Positions 12,445 to 25,844 of a DNA stretch of 64,000 nucleotides are shown one piece after another. Within the stretch, counting starts at the first letter, position 1. The number at the start of each line of letters is the position of its first letter. Position numbers and translations under genes: made by a program. Under the pieces are notes generated by a model. It ran no database searches. It worked only from the letters and a program-made list of their open reading frames with translations, and was not told the origin of the DNA. Origin of the DNA: Panulirus ornatus (taxonomy: Eukaryota; Arthropoda; Malacostraca; Decapoda; Palinuridae); the NCBI RefSeq assembly GCF_036320965.1, contig NC_092269.1, positions 29,099,343 through 29,163,342 on the forward strand, given 5' to 3'.

Positions 12445-12860
12445 TACGTGTATGGCATCGCAGGTTTGTTTTGTGATAATGTGGAACTCAGTAGAAAAAT
12501 GAGATTCAGAGATTGAGGTTAAAAAGTGCGTTTAAGCACTGCTCAACCTTTCTAGGTAATTGCTGATTCCCGGATGCACGCAGGACCGAATTACGACAGG
12601 AAGTAAGTTCAGTGCTAGAAAGAGAACGAGTTTTGTCGTCAGGAGGTGACGGGAAAGGGAAATATGGAGAGTGGAATGATCGGTATAAGGGTTGGAGGAT
12701 GAACAGGTATCATTTATGGAGAGAAGAAAGAGACGAGGCAACGAGACAAAACCCTGAGGGACACCACTGTTGGTGGAGGGGAGGAAGGGAGGGAGAAGCC
12801 ACTTTGTGCTAGATAACTTACTAGCCATACATTCCCTCCAACTCATCACCGGGATACGAA
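12445..12860 (-). pseudogene. Decayed non-LTR reverse transcriptase fragment, duplicate copy
   Basis: Duplicate of 6230-6660, again with NSGVPQGFVSLPRLFLLSIND on the minus strand. A one-base change brings a degraded DHSTLH-like stretch (ancestral DDSTLH) into the same frame. No active-site motif survives. The following stretch to about 13290 shows nothing recognisable. Confidence 0.65.
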
Positions 12861-13293
12861 CGAGTCATTCATTCTAAGATCATGATCAAATCTATTCATT
12901 TGGGGGAATGAAGGGATCTCCTTTTCACGCTATCTGACTCTCGATGTTTCGTGAAGGCCACGGTTCCCCCAAGGGATCTTACAAGGACTGGAAAGTAATT
13001 TCTAAGAAAAATGAAACAGTGGGAGAAGCCATGACGCTGCTGGATCTCGAAGATAAATTGAACTGATTAAAAAGCAATTTCTAAGAACAAATTACTTATA
13101 AGTCAACACAGATGACTCGTATATCATGGAATAAGGGTTAGTATAATGGACTTGTGTTTTTCTAGTGGTAAAAAGAAAACAAAAGCACTTGATGTATGTC
13201 TTTCCACGGGCGCTGTAGGGGCTAATGTAGAGGAGATATTGTTGGGTCGACAGTTATATGCAGACGTCCGCTACTTAAGAGGATTCAGCCTTT

Positions 13294-15500
13294 ACCATAT
13301 AGGATCCAAAGAAACAGCCCTTACCACGAAGGAGCAGCCGTTTGCTACAAAGTATCCAGCCACTACAGAGGATCTGGCAATTATTGCAGAGGATCCACCC
13401 ATCACCACAGAGGGTTCAGCCATAGCTATAGAGGATCAAGCCATTACTATAGAGGATCCAGCCATTGCTACAGAGGATCCAGCTATTACTATAGAGGTTC
13501 AACCATTACTATACAGAATCAAATCATTGATATTGAGGATCAAACCATTACTACAGAGGATCCAGTCATTACTACAGAGGATCAAGTCATTACTATAGAG
13601 GATCAAGTCATTACTACAGAGGATCAAGCCATTACTATAGAGGATCAAGTCATTACTACAGAGGATCAATTTATTACAATAGAGGATCCAGCTATTGGTA
13701 CATAGGATCAAGTCATTACTACAGAGGATCAAGGCATTTCTACAGAGGATCAAGTAATTAGCGGATCAAGTCATTACTAAAGAGGGTCAACTCATTACTA
13801 CAGAGGATCAAGTCATTACTACAGAGGATCAAGGGATTTCTACAGAGGATCAAGTCATTACTATAGAGGATCAAGGCATTACTACAGAGGATCAAGTCAT
13901 TAGTACAGAGGATCAAGTCATTACTACAGAGGATCAAGGCATTTCTACAGAGGATCAAGTCATTGCTACAGAGGATCAAGGCATTTCTACAGAGGATCAA
14001 GTCATTACTACAGAGGATCAAGTCATTACTACAGAGGATAAAGTCATTACTATAGAATATCAAGTCATTACTATAGAGGATCAAGTCATTGCTATAGAGG
14101 ATCAAGTCATTACTACAGAGGATCAAGTCATTACTATAGTGGATCAAGTCATTACTACAGAGGATCAAGTCATTACTATAGAAGATCAAGTCATTACTAT
14201 AGAAGATCAAGTCATTACTACAGAGGATCAAGTCATTACTATAGAAGATCAAGTCATTACTATAGAGGATCAAGTCATTACTATAGAAGATCAAGTCATT
14301 ACTATAGTGGATCAAGTCATTACTATAGAAGATCAATTCATTACTATAGTGGATCAAGTCATTACTACAGAGGATCAAGTCATTACTATAGAAGATCAAG
14401 TCATTACTATAGTGGATCAAGTCATTACTATAGAAGATCAATTCATTACTATAGTGGATCAAGTCATTACTACAGAGGATCAAGTCATTACTATAGAAGA
14501 TCAAGTCATTACTATAGAAGATCAAGTCATTACTATAGTGGATCAAGTCATTACTATAGTGGATCAAGTCATTACTATAGTGGATCAAGTCATTACTACA
14601 GAGGATCAAGTCATTACTATAGAATATCAAGTCATTACTATAGAGGATCAAGTCATTGCTATAGAGGATCAAGTCATTACTACAGAGGATCAAGTCATTA
14701 CTATAGTGGATCAAGTCATTACTACAGAGGATCAAGTCATTACTATAGAAGATCAAGTCATTACTATAGAAGATCAAGTCATTACTACAGAGGATCAAGT
14801 CATTACTATAGAAGATCAAGTCATTACTATAGAGGATCAAGTCATTACTATAGAAGATCAAGTCATTACTATAGTGGATCAAGTCATTACTATAGAAGAT
14901 CAATTCATTACTATAGTGGATCAAGTCATTACTATAGTGGATCAAGTCATTACTACAGAGGATCAAGTCATTACTATAGAAGATCAAGTCATTACTATAG
15001 TGGATCAAGTCATTACTATAGAAGATCAAGTCATTACTATAGTGGATCAAGTCATTACTACAGAGGATCAAGTCATTACTATAGAAGATCAAGTCATTAC
15101 TATAGTGGATCAAGTCATTACTATAGAAGATCAAGTCATTACTATAGTGGATCAAGTCATTACTACAGAGGATCAAGTCATTACTATAGAAGATCAAGTC
15201 ATTACTATAGTGGATCAAGTCATTACTATAGAAGATCAAGTCATTACTATAGTGGATCAAGTCATTACTACAGAGGATCAAGTCATTACTATAGAAGATC
15301 AAGTCATTACTACAGAGGATCAAGTCATTACTGTAGAAGATCAAGTCATTACTATAGTGGATCAAGTCATTTTTAGAGAAGATCAAGTCATTACTACAGA
15401 GGATTTAGGTATCACTTCAATGGAATCAACCCCTTACTACGGGATCGAGCCACTATTTCAGAGGATCCAGCTGCTCATTGAGAGGCTTCATCCGTTACGT
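13294..15500. repeat. 21-bp minisatellite, duplicate array
   Basis: Near-identical duplicate of 7085-9290, offset by 6209 bp. It keeps the same unit order, including the 105-bp higher-order block (from about 14940). Conservation of the exact order shows the array was copied as part of the segmental duplication. A 1-bp deletion near 13495 breaks the plus-strand frame that is open in unit 1. Confidence 0.95.
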
Positions 15501-16908
<1,408 letters not shown>

Positions 16909-16928
16909 TATATACATATATGTATATA

Positions 16929-16975
16929 CGAACAAAGTGCATATGTACACGCACTTTCATGGAACATACAAAACG
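16929..16975 (-). mobile_element. 3' tail of SINE-2, duplicate copy
   Basis: Duplicate of 10701-10746 (CGAACAAAGTGCATATGTAC on the plus strand), followed by (TA)n. Confidence 0.65.
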
Positions 16976-17030
<55 letters not shown>

Positions 17031-17047
<17 letters not shown>

Positions 17048-20000
17048 TTTTATACTTTGTCGCTGTCTCCCGCGTTTGCGAGGTAGCGCAAGGAAACAGA
17101 CGAAAGAAATGGCCCAACCCCCCCATACACATGTACATACACACGTCCACACACGCAAATATACACACCTACACAGCTTTCCATGGTTCACCCCAGACGC
17201 TTCACATGCCTTGATTCAATCCACTGACAGCACGTCAACCCCTGTATACCACATCGCTCCAATTCACTCTATTCCTTGCCCTCCTTTCACCCTCCTGCAT
17301 GTTCAGGCCCCGATCACACAAAATCCTTTTCACTCCATCTTTCCACCTCCAATTTGGTCTCCCTCTTCTCCTCGTTCCCTCCACCTCCGACACATATATC
17401 CTCTTGGTCAATCTTTCCTCACTCATTCTCTCCATGTGCCCAAACCATTTCAAAACACCCTCTTCTGCTCTCTCAACCACGCTCTTTTTATTTCCACACA
17501 TCTCTCTTACCCTTACGTTACTTACTCGATCAAACCACCTCACACCACACATTGTCCTCAAACATCTCATTTCCAGCACATCCATCCTCCTGCGCACAAC
17601 TCTATCCATAGCCCACGCCTCGCAACCATACAACATTGTTGGAACTACTATTCCTTCAAACATACCCATTTTTGCTTTCCGGGATAATGTTCTCGACTTC
17701 CACACATTTTTCAAGGCTCCCAAAATTTTCGCCCCCTCCCCCACCCTATGATCCACTTCCGCTTCCATGGTTCCATCCGCTGACAGATCCACTCCCAGAT
17801 ATCTAAAACACTTCACTTCCTCCAGTTTTTCACCATTCAAACTCACCTCCCAATTGACTTGACCCTCAACCCTACTGTACCTAATAACCTTGCTCTTATT
17901 GACATTTACTCTTAACTTTCTTCTTCCACACACTTTACCAAACTCCGTCACCAGCTTCTGCAGTTTCTCACATGAATCCGCCACCAGCGCTGTATCATCA
18001 GCGAACAACAACTGACTCACTTCCCAAGCTCTCTCATCCCCAACAGACTTCATACTTGCCCCTCTTTCCAAAACTCTTGCATTTACCTCCCTAACAACCC
18101 CATCCATAAACAAATTAAACAACCATGGAGACATCACACACCCCTGCCGCAAACCTACATTCACTGAGAACCAATCACTTTCCTCTCTTCCTACACGTAC
18201 ACATGCCTTACATCCTCGATAAAAACTTTTCACTGCTTCTAACAACTTGCCTCCCACACCATATATTCTTAATACCTTCCACAGAGCATCTCTATCAACT
18301 CTATCATATGCCTTCTCCAGATCCATAAATGCTACATACAAATCCATTTGCTTTTCTAAGTATTTCTCACATACATTCTTCAAAGCAAACACCTGATCCA
18401 CACATCCTCTACCACTTCTGAAACCACACTGCTCTTCCCCAATCTGATGCTCTGTACATGCCTTCACCCTCTCAATCAATACCCTCCCATATAATTTACC
18501 AGGAATACTCAACAAACTTATACCTCTGTAATTTGAGCACTCACTCTTATCCCCTTTGCCTTTGTACAATGGCACTATGCAAGCATTCCGCCAGTCCTCA
18601 GGCACCTCACCATGAGTCATACATACATTAAATAACCTTACCAACCAGTCAACAATACAGTCACCCCCTTTTTTAATAAATTCCACTGCAATACCATCCA
18701 AACCTGCTGCCTTGCCGGCTTTCATCTTCCGCAAAGCTTTTACTACCTCTTCTCTGTTTACCAAATCATTTTCCCTAACCCTCTCACTTTGCACACCACC
18801 TCGACCCAAACACCCTATATCTGCCACTCTGTCATCAGACACATTCAACAAACCTTCAAAATACTCATTCCATCTCCTTCTCACATCACCACTACTTGTT
18901 ATCACCTCCCCATTTACGCCCTTCACTGAAGTTCCCATTTGCTCCCTTGTCTTACGCACCCTATTTACCTCCTTCCAGAACATCTTTTTATTCTCCCTAA
19001 AATTTACTGATAGTCTCTCACCCCAACTCTCATTTGCCCTTTTTTTCACCTCTTGCACCTTTCTCTTGACCTCCTGTCTCTTTCTTTTATACTTCTCCCA
19101 CTCAATTGCATTTTTTCCCTGCAAAAATCGTCCAAATGCCTCTCTCTTCTCTTTCACTAATACTCTTACTTCTTCATCCCACCACTCACTACCCTTTCTA
19201 AACAGCCCACCTCCCACTCTTCTCATGCCACAAGCATCTTTTGCGCAATCCATCACTGATTCCCTAAATACATCCCATTCCTCCCCCACTCCCCTTACTT
19301 CCATTGTTCTCACCTTTTTCCATTCTGTACACAGTCTCTCCTGATACTTCTTCACACAGGTCTCCTTCCCAAGCTCACTTACTCTCACCACCTTCTTCAC
19401 CCCAACATTCACTCTTCTTTTCTGAAAACCCATACTAATCTTCACCTTAGCCTCCACAAGATAATGATCAGACATCCCTCCAGTTGCACCTCTCAGCACA
19501 TTGACATCCAAAAGTCTCTCTTTCGCACGCCTGTCCATTAACACGTAATCCAATAACGCTCTCTGGCCATCTCTCCTACTTACATAAGTATACTTATGTA
19601 TATCTCGCTTTTTAAACCAGGTATTCCCAATCAACAGTCCTTTTTCAGCACATAAATCTACAAGCTCTTCACCATTTCCATTTACAACACTGAACACCCC
19701 ATGCATACCAATTATTCCCTCAACTGCCACATTACTCACCTTTGCATTCAAATCACCCATCACTATAACCCGGTCTCGTGCATCAAAACCGCTAACACAC
19801 TCATTTAGCTGCTCCCAAAACACTTGCCTCTCATGATCTTTCTTCTCATGCCCAGGTGCATATGCACCAATAATCACCCACCTCTCTCCATCAACTTTCA
19901 ATTTTACCCATATTAATCGAGAATTTACTTTCTTACATTCTATGACATACTCCCACAACTCCTGTTTCAGGAGTATTGCTACTCCTTCCCTTGCTCTTGT

Positions 20001-20284
20001 CCTCTCACTAACCCCTGACTTCACTCCCCAGACATTTCCAAACCACTCTTCCCCTTTACCCTTGAGCTTTGTTTCACTCAGAGCCAAAACATCCAGGTTC
20101 CTTTCCTCAAACATACTACCTATCTCTCCTTTTTTCACATCTTGGTTACATCCACACACATTTAGGCACCCCACTCTGAGCCTTCGAGGAGGATGAGCAC
20201 TCCCCGCGTGACTCCTTCTTCTGTTTCTCATTTTAGAAAGTTAATACAAGGAGGGGAGGATTTCTGGCCCCCCGCTCCCGTCCC

Positions 20285-20287
<3 letters not shown>
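17031..20287 (-). mobile_element. Nearly full-length RTE-type non-LTR retrotransposon, copy C
   Basis: On the minus strand it has about 55 bp of 5' UTR, one long ORF, a short-form 3' UTR of about 180 bp and a poly(A) tail (T-run 17031-17051). A single ORF, a short 3' UTR and an A-rich/TA tail are typical of the RTE clade. Compared with copy E (5' end at 41266) it lacks about the first 70 bp of the 5' UTR. The upstream boundary at 20288 is again (TA)n. Confidence 0.92.
17235..20231 (-). CDS. RTE endonuclease-reverse transcriptase, intact 998-aa ORF
   Basis: The product would nick target DNA and reverse-transcribe its own RNA at the nick. The N-terminal exonuclease-endonuclease-phosphatase fold shows LNVCG (23-27), SETK with catalytic Glu53, GAYAPG (122-127), GDLNAKV (159-165), LLDYVL (226-231) and SDH (254-256). 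The linker is Lys/Arg-rich. The RT domain has VPEDWRNACIVPLYKGKGDK, CGFRSGRG, AFMDLEKAYDRV, GLRQGCVMSPWLFNLFMD and the FADD box at residues 742-745. The C-terminus has GCEAWAMD, KWFGHMERM and GRPNWRWKDGVK, a tail usual in RTE proteins. About 1000 aa is the normal size. The ATG follows a GC-rich 5' UTR, and copy E starts at the same position. All expected catalytic residues are present, so this copy could encode an active enzyme. I cannot tell whether it is expressed. Confidence 0.9.
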   Translation of the reverse strand: MRNRRRSHAGSAHPPRRLRVGCLNVCGCNQDVKKGEIGSMFEERNLDVLALSETKLKGKGEEWFGNVWGVKSGVSERTRAREGVAILLKQELWEYVIECKKVNSRLIWVKLKVDGERWVIIGAYAPGHEKKDHERQVFWEQLNECVSGFDARDRVIVMGDLNAKVSNVAVEGIIGMHGVFSVVNGNGEELVDLCAEKGLLIGNTWFKKRDIHKYTYVSRRDGQRALLDYVLMDRRAKERLLDVNVLRGATGGMSDHYLVEAKVKISMGFQKRRVNVGVKKVVRVSELGKETCVKKYQERLCTEWKKVRTMEVRGVGEEWDVFRESVMDCAKDACGMRRVGGGLFRKGSEWWDEEVRVLVKEKREAFGRFLQGKNAIEWEKYKRKRQEVKRKVQEVKKRANESWGERLSVNFRENKKMFWKEVNRVRKTREQMGTSVKGVNGEVITSSGDVRRRWNEYFEGLLNVSDDRVADIGCLGRGGVQSERVRENDLVNREEVVKALRKMKAGKAAGLDGIAVEFIKKGGDCIVDWLVRLFNVCMTHGEVPEDWRNACIVPLYKGKGDKSECSNYRGISLLSIPGKLYGRVLIERVKACTEHQIGEEQCGFRSGRGCVDQVFALKNVCEKYLEKQMDLYVAFMDLEKAYDRVDRDALWKVLRIYGVGGKLLEAVKSFYRGCKACVRVGREESDWFSVNVGLRQGCVMSPWLFNLFMDGVVREVNARVLERGASMKSVGDERAWEVSQLLFADDTALVADSCEKLQKLVTEFGKVCGRRKLRVNVNKSKVIRYSRVEGQVNWEVSLNGEKLEEVKCFRYLGVDLSADGTMEAEVDHRVGEGAKILGALKNVWKSRTLSRKAKMGMFEGIVVPTMLYGCEAWAMDRVVRRRMDVLEMRCLRTMCGVRWFDRVSNVRVREMCGNKKSVVERAEEGVLKWFGHMERMSEERLTKRIYVSEVEGTRRRGRPNWRWKDGVKRILCDRGLNMQEGERRARNRVNWSDVVYRG

Positions 20288-20331
<44 letters not shown>
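20288..20331. repeat. (TA)n at the 5' end of RTE copy C
   Basis: About 44 bp of TA directly abuts the 5' end of the minus-strand RTE. Sequence from 20332 to 20700 is unique-looking with no gene. Confidence 0.9.
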
Positions 20332-20332
<1 letters not shown>

Positions 20333-20704
20333 ACATTTTCGCTGCTTCATCGAGACGCAAAAGAGATTAATAATCCAGTAGCTTAACTCCCTCTGATATA
20401 TTGCCGACTGTCATTCTGCACAGAGATATAACGAGATTGAAGCCAATTAACGCCATCCAATCCCTTTATAGGCGCTTCTGTTTTCCCGTGGAGTTCTGTG
20501 GTCCCCTGCTGAGGCTTCCCCTGTGTTGTCTATGAATTTGTGTCCGTCTATAATGTCTATGATAACGGGATTGCTAACTACTGGGTTTTGTTCACATTGA
20601 CCTTTTCTGAGCTCGTGTTATGCGTGTCTCAGAGGTATACAGTCCGTCTGCTGATTTTCCTGTAGCTTCTCGTGTTATTTCCGGCGTTACCTTTACTCTG
20701 CAGG

Positions 20705-20912
20705 TGTTACTTCTCTGTAATTCCTCTGTAGTTCCTCTGTAGTTCCTCTCTAGTTCCTCTGTAATTCCTCTGTAGTTCCTCTGTAATTCCTCTGTAGTTC
20801 CTCTGTAGTTCCTCTGTAGTTCCGCTGTAGTTCATCTGTAGTTCCTCTGTAGTTCCTCTGTAGTTCCTCTGTAGTTCCTCTGTAGTTCCTCTGTAATTCC
20901 TCTGTAGTTCAA
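20705..20912. repeat. 11-bp minisatellite
   Basis: About 19 copies of GTAGTTCCTCT, with variants AATT for AGTT and CGC or CAT for CCT. Confidence 0.92.
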
Positions 20913-20969
20913 TTCTTTGTGGATGATGTCGTATTTTCTATCTGTTATGCATCCTCACCAGTACAGACC

Positions 20970-21135
20970 CACAGCAGTAATCTCTCCAATCTACAACCAT
21001 CCTCTCCACCTACAACCATCCTCTCCACCTAGAACCATCCTCTCCATCCTACAACCATTAACTCCACCTACAACCATCCACTCCACCTACAACCATCCTC
21101 TCCACCTACAACCATCCTCTCCACCTACAACCAAA
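20970..21135. repeat. 19-bp minisatellite
   Basis: About eight copies of CTCCACCTACAACCATCCT with small changes. It is followed by CAC/ACC-rich simple sequence to about 21480. Confidence 0.88.
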
Positions 21136-22171
21136 ACACTTTACCATCTCCAACACCCATAAAATCTCCAACATCACCACCAGGTATCAATCTACGGTTG
21201 ACGATGTCAACTTATTTTTCTCCCACCATCATCACCACTATCACCACTACCCTTCCCTCCTCCTAATACCACAATCGCCACTGCCACTACCACCGCAGCT
21301 GTCCTCACCACTTCCCATCGCTACTTTCGACCCTTAGCACCACTTACCTTAACCACCTCCTACCATAACCTACAATCATGACTGCGTACGACCACTAACA
21401 CTACCCACCTACCACACCATCACCACCACCTCCCTACCACCACTGACCACTAACCTCCACCACAACCATCGATAAGCCTGTCTTCCCTGCACCTTCCAGC
21501 CTCTCCAATTAACTTCAAGAGCAGATATGACAACCAACTTCGTTAAAAGTTAAAAAAAAAAAGAAAGATGTTGATGGTATCTGTGAGGGGCATCAAAGGA
21601 TGAAGATGAAAGTTGTGAGAGGAGATATAGCCGTCAGCGACAGTGCCCCCCCCACACTCGTCCAGTGGTACAACCAAATCTCCTTTGGGCCTAATGTCTC
21701 CTCACAACAGTAGGCAGTCGAGGGTAAGGACTCTGGCAGCTGTGAGGAAAACGATTTTACACATATCCATCTATTTCCTTCGGAATGTTTACCCCTCGCC
21801 CTCTCTAGCCGGACTTACTTGATCTCACTTACTCTAATTTCAAGTGGGTCAGGTCAACTGGGTGTCTGGATAAGGTCAAAGGGCGTGATATGACCTTCTG
21901 GACACGTAGACACATTTGGCCCAACTTAACCTGACTCAAACTGAAGGAAGTGTCTTGACTGACTTCACGTGGGATGTGGTAAGTCAAGCATGAGTGTTCA
22001 TTCTGTCCTTCATCCGTAAACTGGTGAGGGAATCGAACCCATTTCTTGAGTAGTTTCGAAGCCTTTGTTGGCTGGTTGTATCCGCCACCTCTGTGGTTCT
22101 CTGAGCCTAAGTTGTTCAACCCTTCGTCATCCAACCAAGGTGATGTGACACTGCACGCTGTCTCTTTGCGC
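21136..22171. other. No gene seen; ACC-rich then unique sequence
   Basis: ACC/CAC-rich to about 21480, then unique. A minus-strand ORF of 129 codons (21829-22218) shows no recognisable motif. It overlaps the tRNA-like block at its start, so it may be the body of an old SINE. A second B-box-like string, GGGTTCGATTCCC, lies on the minus strand near 22026-22040. Confidence 0.5.
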
Positions 22172-22231
22172 CGGGGATCGAGACCTGGGCAGCGGGAGTA
22201 GGTGTGAGTGATGCTCACCGCTACGCCAGAA
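22172..22231 (-). mobile_element. tRNA-like SINE head (RNA polymerase III A and B boxes)
   Basis: The minus strand reads TGGCGTAGCGG, a full match to the A-box consensus TRGYNNARYGG. About 30 bases later comes GTCTCGATCCC, 9 of 11 to the B box. The spacing fits a tRNA-derived promoter, but the flanks do not form a tRNA acceptor stem that I can see. I call it a SINE head rather than a tRNA gene. Confidence 0.55.
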
Positions 22232-22324
22232 GGATTACATATTATTTCTCTTTTTTAACTGTAGCCAACATGACACGGGTGGAGATGGACGCGCGAATCG
22301 ACACCACATCGGACGGGTTTGTTA

Positions 22325-22326
<2 letters not shown>

Positions 22327-22412
<86 letters not shown>
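22327..22412. repeat. (GA)n microsatellite
   Basis: About 86 bp of pure GA. The Arg-Glu ORF through it is not a gene. Confidence 0.97.
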
Positions 22413-22414
<2 letters not shown>

Positions 22415-22740
22415 ATAAGAGGAAGTGGGAGAGGTGAGAGATGACATACCTTCCTCAAGATGTCCATATTGTTAGGACAGAAATAAACCCCCTAGTGTGA
22501 GGGAGGCAATGAGATATCAATAGAGATAAGGTATCATCAGATAAGCTTCGTCAGATGTTAAGTTGGCGCTGCCGCTGATAAGGAAACATGTCGTGTTATT
22601 AAGGATAGTCAACTGTCACCTAAAGAAATTTTATCTCTGAGTTCAAACACGTCGGACTTTGACGTACTTTACGTAAAGTTGGATAACCAATTGTTTTATG
22701 GACTCTTCTGAGAAAGATTCTTCCTTTTTCCCCCTTTCTC

Positions 22741-22800
22741 GTTTCATAACTGATCGCCGTTTCCCGCTTTAGCGAGGTGGCGCCGGGGACAGAAGAAGAA
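22741..22800 (-). mobile_element. Diverged copy of the RTE/short-element 3' module
   Basis: The minus strand reads GCGCCACCTCGCTAAAGCGG, then GAAACGGCGATCAG. This aligns with CGCTACCTCGCTAACGCGGG and GAAATGGCGAATAG in the short elements. It is an older relative with no surviving head in the flanks. Confidence 0.6.
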
Positions 22801-23035
22801 AGGCCACATGTGCTCGCATCCATTCTCCACACGTTGCGTGTAATGTTCTATCATTTATTATCAAATTTAAATCTTTTATGACATTTATTTATTATTCAAG
22901 AGGCATTTGTTTTATAGTTACCTGACTCTGCTTTGCATAGACAGTTACCGGGAGTAGATATCACATGCATATTGATATTTCCTTTGAGTTTGTAATGATG
23001 TTATTGTACTGTGGATAACTTGGTAAATAGATATT

Positions 23036-23437
23036 TTATTATTATTAGCATTATCATTATCATCATTGTTATCATTATCATCATTGTTATCATTATCATT
23101 ATTATCATCATTATTATATTATCATTATCATTATCATTATTATCATTATTATTATCATCATTATTATTCTTACTATTATTATTTTATTGTTATTATCATT
23201 ATCATTATTATCATTATTATTGCTATTATTATATTATCATTATTATTATCATTGTTATTACTATTACATTTATTATTACTATTATTGTTATTATTATTAT
23301 CATTATTATTATCATTATTATCACCTTATCTTTATTGCTATTATTATATCATCCTTATTATTATTATTATTATGATCATTACTATTATCATTAATATTGT
23401 TATCATAATTATTATTTTTGTTATTATCATCATTATA
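23036..23437. repeat. Trinucleotide (ATT/ATC)n tract
   Basis: About 400 bp of mixed ATT, ATC and ATG triplets, with a few frame slips. Open frames of Ile, Leu, Ser and Tyr are composition artefacts. Confidence 0.95.
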
Positions 23438-23689
23438 AACAGTACCGAAACATAAGCCAGTAAGAGAGATGTTTATTTGAAGTCTTGGTAGTGTTCATGG
23501 GGGGATCTTGTAGCTTCGAGGCTGCGCTACGATCAGTCGCAGGGAGAATATGGATTCGGTCAGGATAAGTACCTGGACGAGAGTGAGCTTCTCTTTTTGT
23601 CCACTGGTAATGGCGAATCCTCGTTGATGGGGAATTTTCACTCGCTGTATAACGACTCGAAGACGGAGACTAGTAGTGGCAGACCAAAC

Positions 23690-23945
23690 TGAGATGGGAG
23701 GATAGAATGAGAAGCCGCTGACTGATCGGGGGCCCTGAAAATGTAGGAGGGTGAGAGGCGTGCACGGGATAGAACGAATTGGAGTGATGTGGTTTACAGG
23801 GGGCGACATGCTACCAGGGGCCTGAACCAGGGTAGATGAAATGGTCAAGGGGAAACTAAAGAACGGTTTATGGGGCATGGATATGGGCTGGGCGGGGCTC
23901 TGATTTAGAGACATATCATAAGTGACAATTGGAAAGTAAATATAA
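23690..23945 (+). mobile_element. Old RTE 3' fragment
   Basis: Sequence around GATCGGGGGCCCTGAAAATG, AGGAGGGTGAGAGGCGTGCA and GAATTGGAGTGATGTGGT parallels the end of the RTE ORF (GATCGGGGCCTGAACATGCA and so on). It continues into a 3'-UTR-like stretch (CCTGAACCAGGG). It is much more diverged than the other copies and is non-coding. A degenerate TTTTCGTCTGTTGTTGTCGCT at 23958 may be the old 3' end. Confidence 0.7.
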
Positions 23946-24097
23946 GCAAAAACCCTTTTTTTTCGTCTGTTGTTGTCGCTATTTTGTCTCTATTCTTAAA
24001 ATCATTCTGATCTTTCATTACTGATTTTCTCCTTGTGAGTTCTGCTGTAATGATTATTAATATCGTGCTCAATATCTGTCATTACCCACATACACTG

Positions 24098-24103
24098 TGT
24101 GCG

Positions 24104-24141
<38 letters not shown>
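24098..24141. repeat. (TG)n microsatellite
   Basis: TG dinucleotides in otherwise unique sequence (23950-24400), where no gene is seen. Confidence 0.9.
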
Positions 24142-24142
<1 letters not shown>

Positions 24143-24404
24143 CTCATTGTACCAGTGAGAGCCCCTACACAAAGCCAATCTTCCTTCCTGGGATATTAGC
24201 TCTCTGAGAGACAATGGTGCCACCCCTCCTCCTGCACCCTCTTCTCCCGTCCCCCTTCTGAAGTCTGAGCGGCACATCACCTGCACCTGGCGGCCTGGAT
24301 GGGTCTGTCTGGGGGTCGATGACGGAGGAGGGAGGCACCGCTCTGACCTACCCCACACCCCGCCGCCACCTACCGTCTACCCTCGACGTCATCATGGCTC
24401 TCGT

Positions 24405-24686
24405 CTGTCTCTCCGTCTCCTGGTCTGATTCTGTCTGTCTGTCTCTCTGAGTCTGATTCTGTCTGTCTGTCTCTCTGAGTCTGATTCTGGCTGTCTGTCT
24501 CTCTAAGTCTGATTCTGGCTGTCTGTCTCTCTGAGTCTGATTCTGTCTGTCTGTCTCAGTCTGAGTTTGTCTGCCCGTCCGTCTCTCTGTCCGTCACTCA
24601 TGCAGTGAGCGCTACCTGGGTCGTCCTGCCTTAATGGCCAGCTCTCGTCATAGGGGGCCGTAGGTTGGCGGCTGCTCTCTATGTGC

Positions 24687-24744
<58 letters not shown>

Positions 24745-24771
24745 GCCTCCTTTCCCTTTCCCTCTTTCTCT

Positions 24772-24849
<78 letters not shown>

Positions 24850-25060
24850 GTTTCCTCCCCTTTCTCTCTTTCTCTCCCTCTCTCTCTCTCTCTCCGCCTT
24901 CCTCTCCTTTCTCTCCCTCTCTCTCCGCTTTCCTCCCCTTTCTCTCCTTCTCTCCCTCTCTACCTCTCTCCCCTTTCCCTTTTTCTCTCCCGCTCTCCCT
25001 CTACATCCCTTCCCTTTCCTCTCTTTCCTCCCCCCCGCCCTCTCTCTCTCTCTCTCTCAT
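24405..25060. repeat. 28-bp repeat followed by long pyrimidine tract
   Basis: 24405-24600 holds about six copies of a 28-bp unit around CTCTGAGTCTGATTCTGTCTG. 24690-25060 is almost pure C and T on the plus strand with pure (CT)n cores. The long Ser-Leu-Pro frames are artefacts. Confidence 0.9.
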
Positions 25061-25654
25061 CACCTGAGGACGTGGTAGACCGTAATGAGGTGGTAGGGCC
25101 AGTCAGGCGATGCTGGAGGTGGGCAACAACGATCCATCCACTACAGTCAGCTAACAGCCACGGGAGACCAGAGTTCGTCTTGACTGGTTATATTGACTGT
25201 ATTTCCTGATCTTGTGATCAAGCGCTCTACTCCATCACTTGACAAGTGTTATAAGTATCTCTCAAGCGTCTTAAGTAAGACATAAGGCACGTATAGAATA
25301 TCTCCCATCACCCTAGTTATGTCTGTCTCTCGCCTCATCACGCGCAGTCGAAGGTTCGGGCGAGAGAGACACACAGGGAGGAAAACCACATGAATCCCCT
25401 TAATCTGTCTCTAAACCTCAGGTTTATATTGTTCTCCCCCGAGAGAATATGCAGCGGGCCAGGCCTGAGCTGAGGGAGTGGCGTTAACATGGTCTTGATT
25501 GACGGCAGGCGTGGCGGAGTCAGGCGTTCTCATTCGTTCCCAAACAGAAGGTCAGGGTGTGGTCTTCGCAGTAGGCGTAGGCTCTGGGGTGGATGGGAAA
25601 GGGGGCGGCGGACCAGATGTACAAGATCATTAAAGTAGACACTCGGACGCGCGA
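25061..25654. other. No feature seen
   Basis: Unique-looking sequence with no repeat, RNA gene or supported ORF. Confidence 0.5.
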
Positions 25655-25656
25655 GA

Positions 25657-25719
<63 letters not shown>

Positions 25720-25742
25720 TGTGTGTGTGTGTGTGTGTGTGT
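25655..25742. repeat. Compound (GA)n(GT)n microsatellite
   Basis: GA to about 25717, then GT to about 25742. Confidence 0.95.
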
Positions 25743-25844
25743 ATCAGAGAGACAGGAACCCCTCAGAACACTGCCCTTAGGCACACTAGTTAGCAAGAGC
25801 ACCATTCCCCCTCCTCCCTCCCCTCTTTACCTTCTCTCTCCTCT

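Noticed and set aside
17276..17751. Plus-strand ORFs of 111 and 150 codons over RTE copies (also 4836, 11050, 39208, 44010 and 57660 equivalents)
   Set aside because: They lie antisense to the RTE ORF and recur only because the RTE recurs. The RTE sense strand explains the sequence fully.
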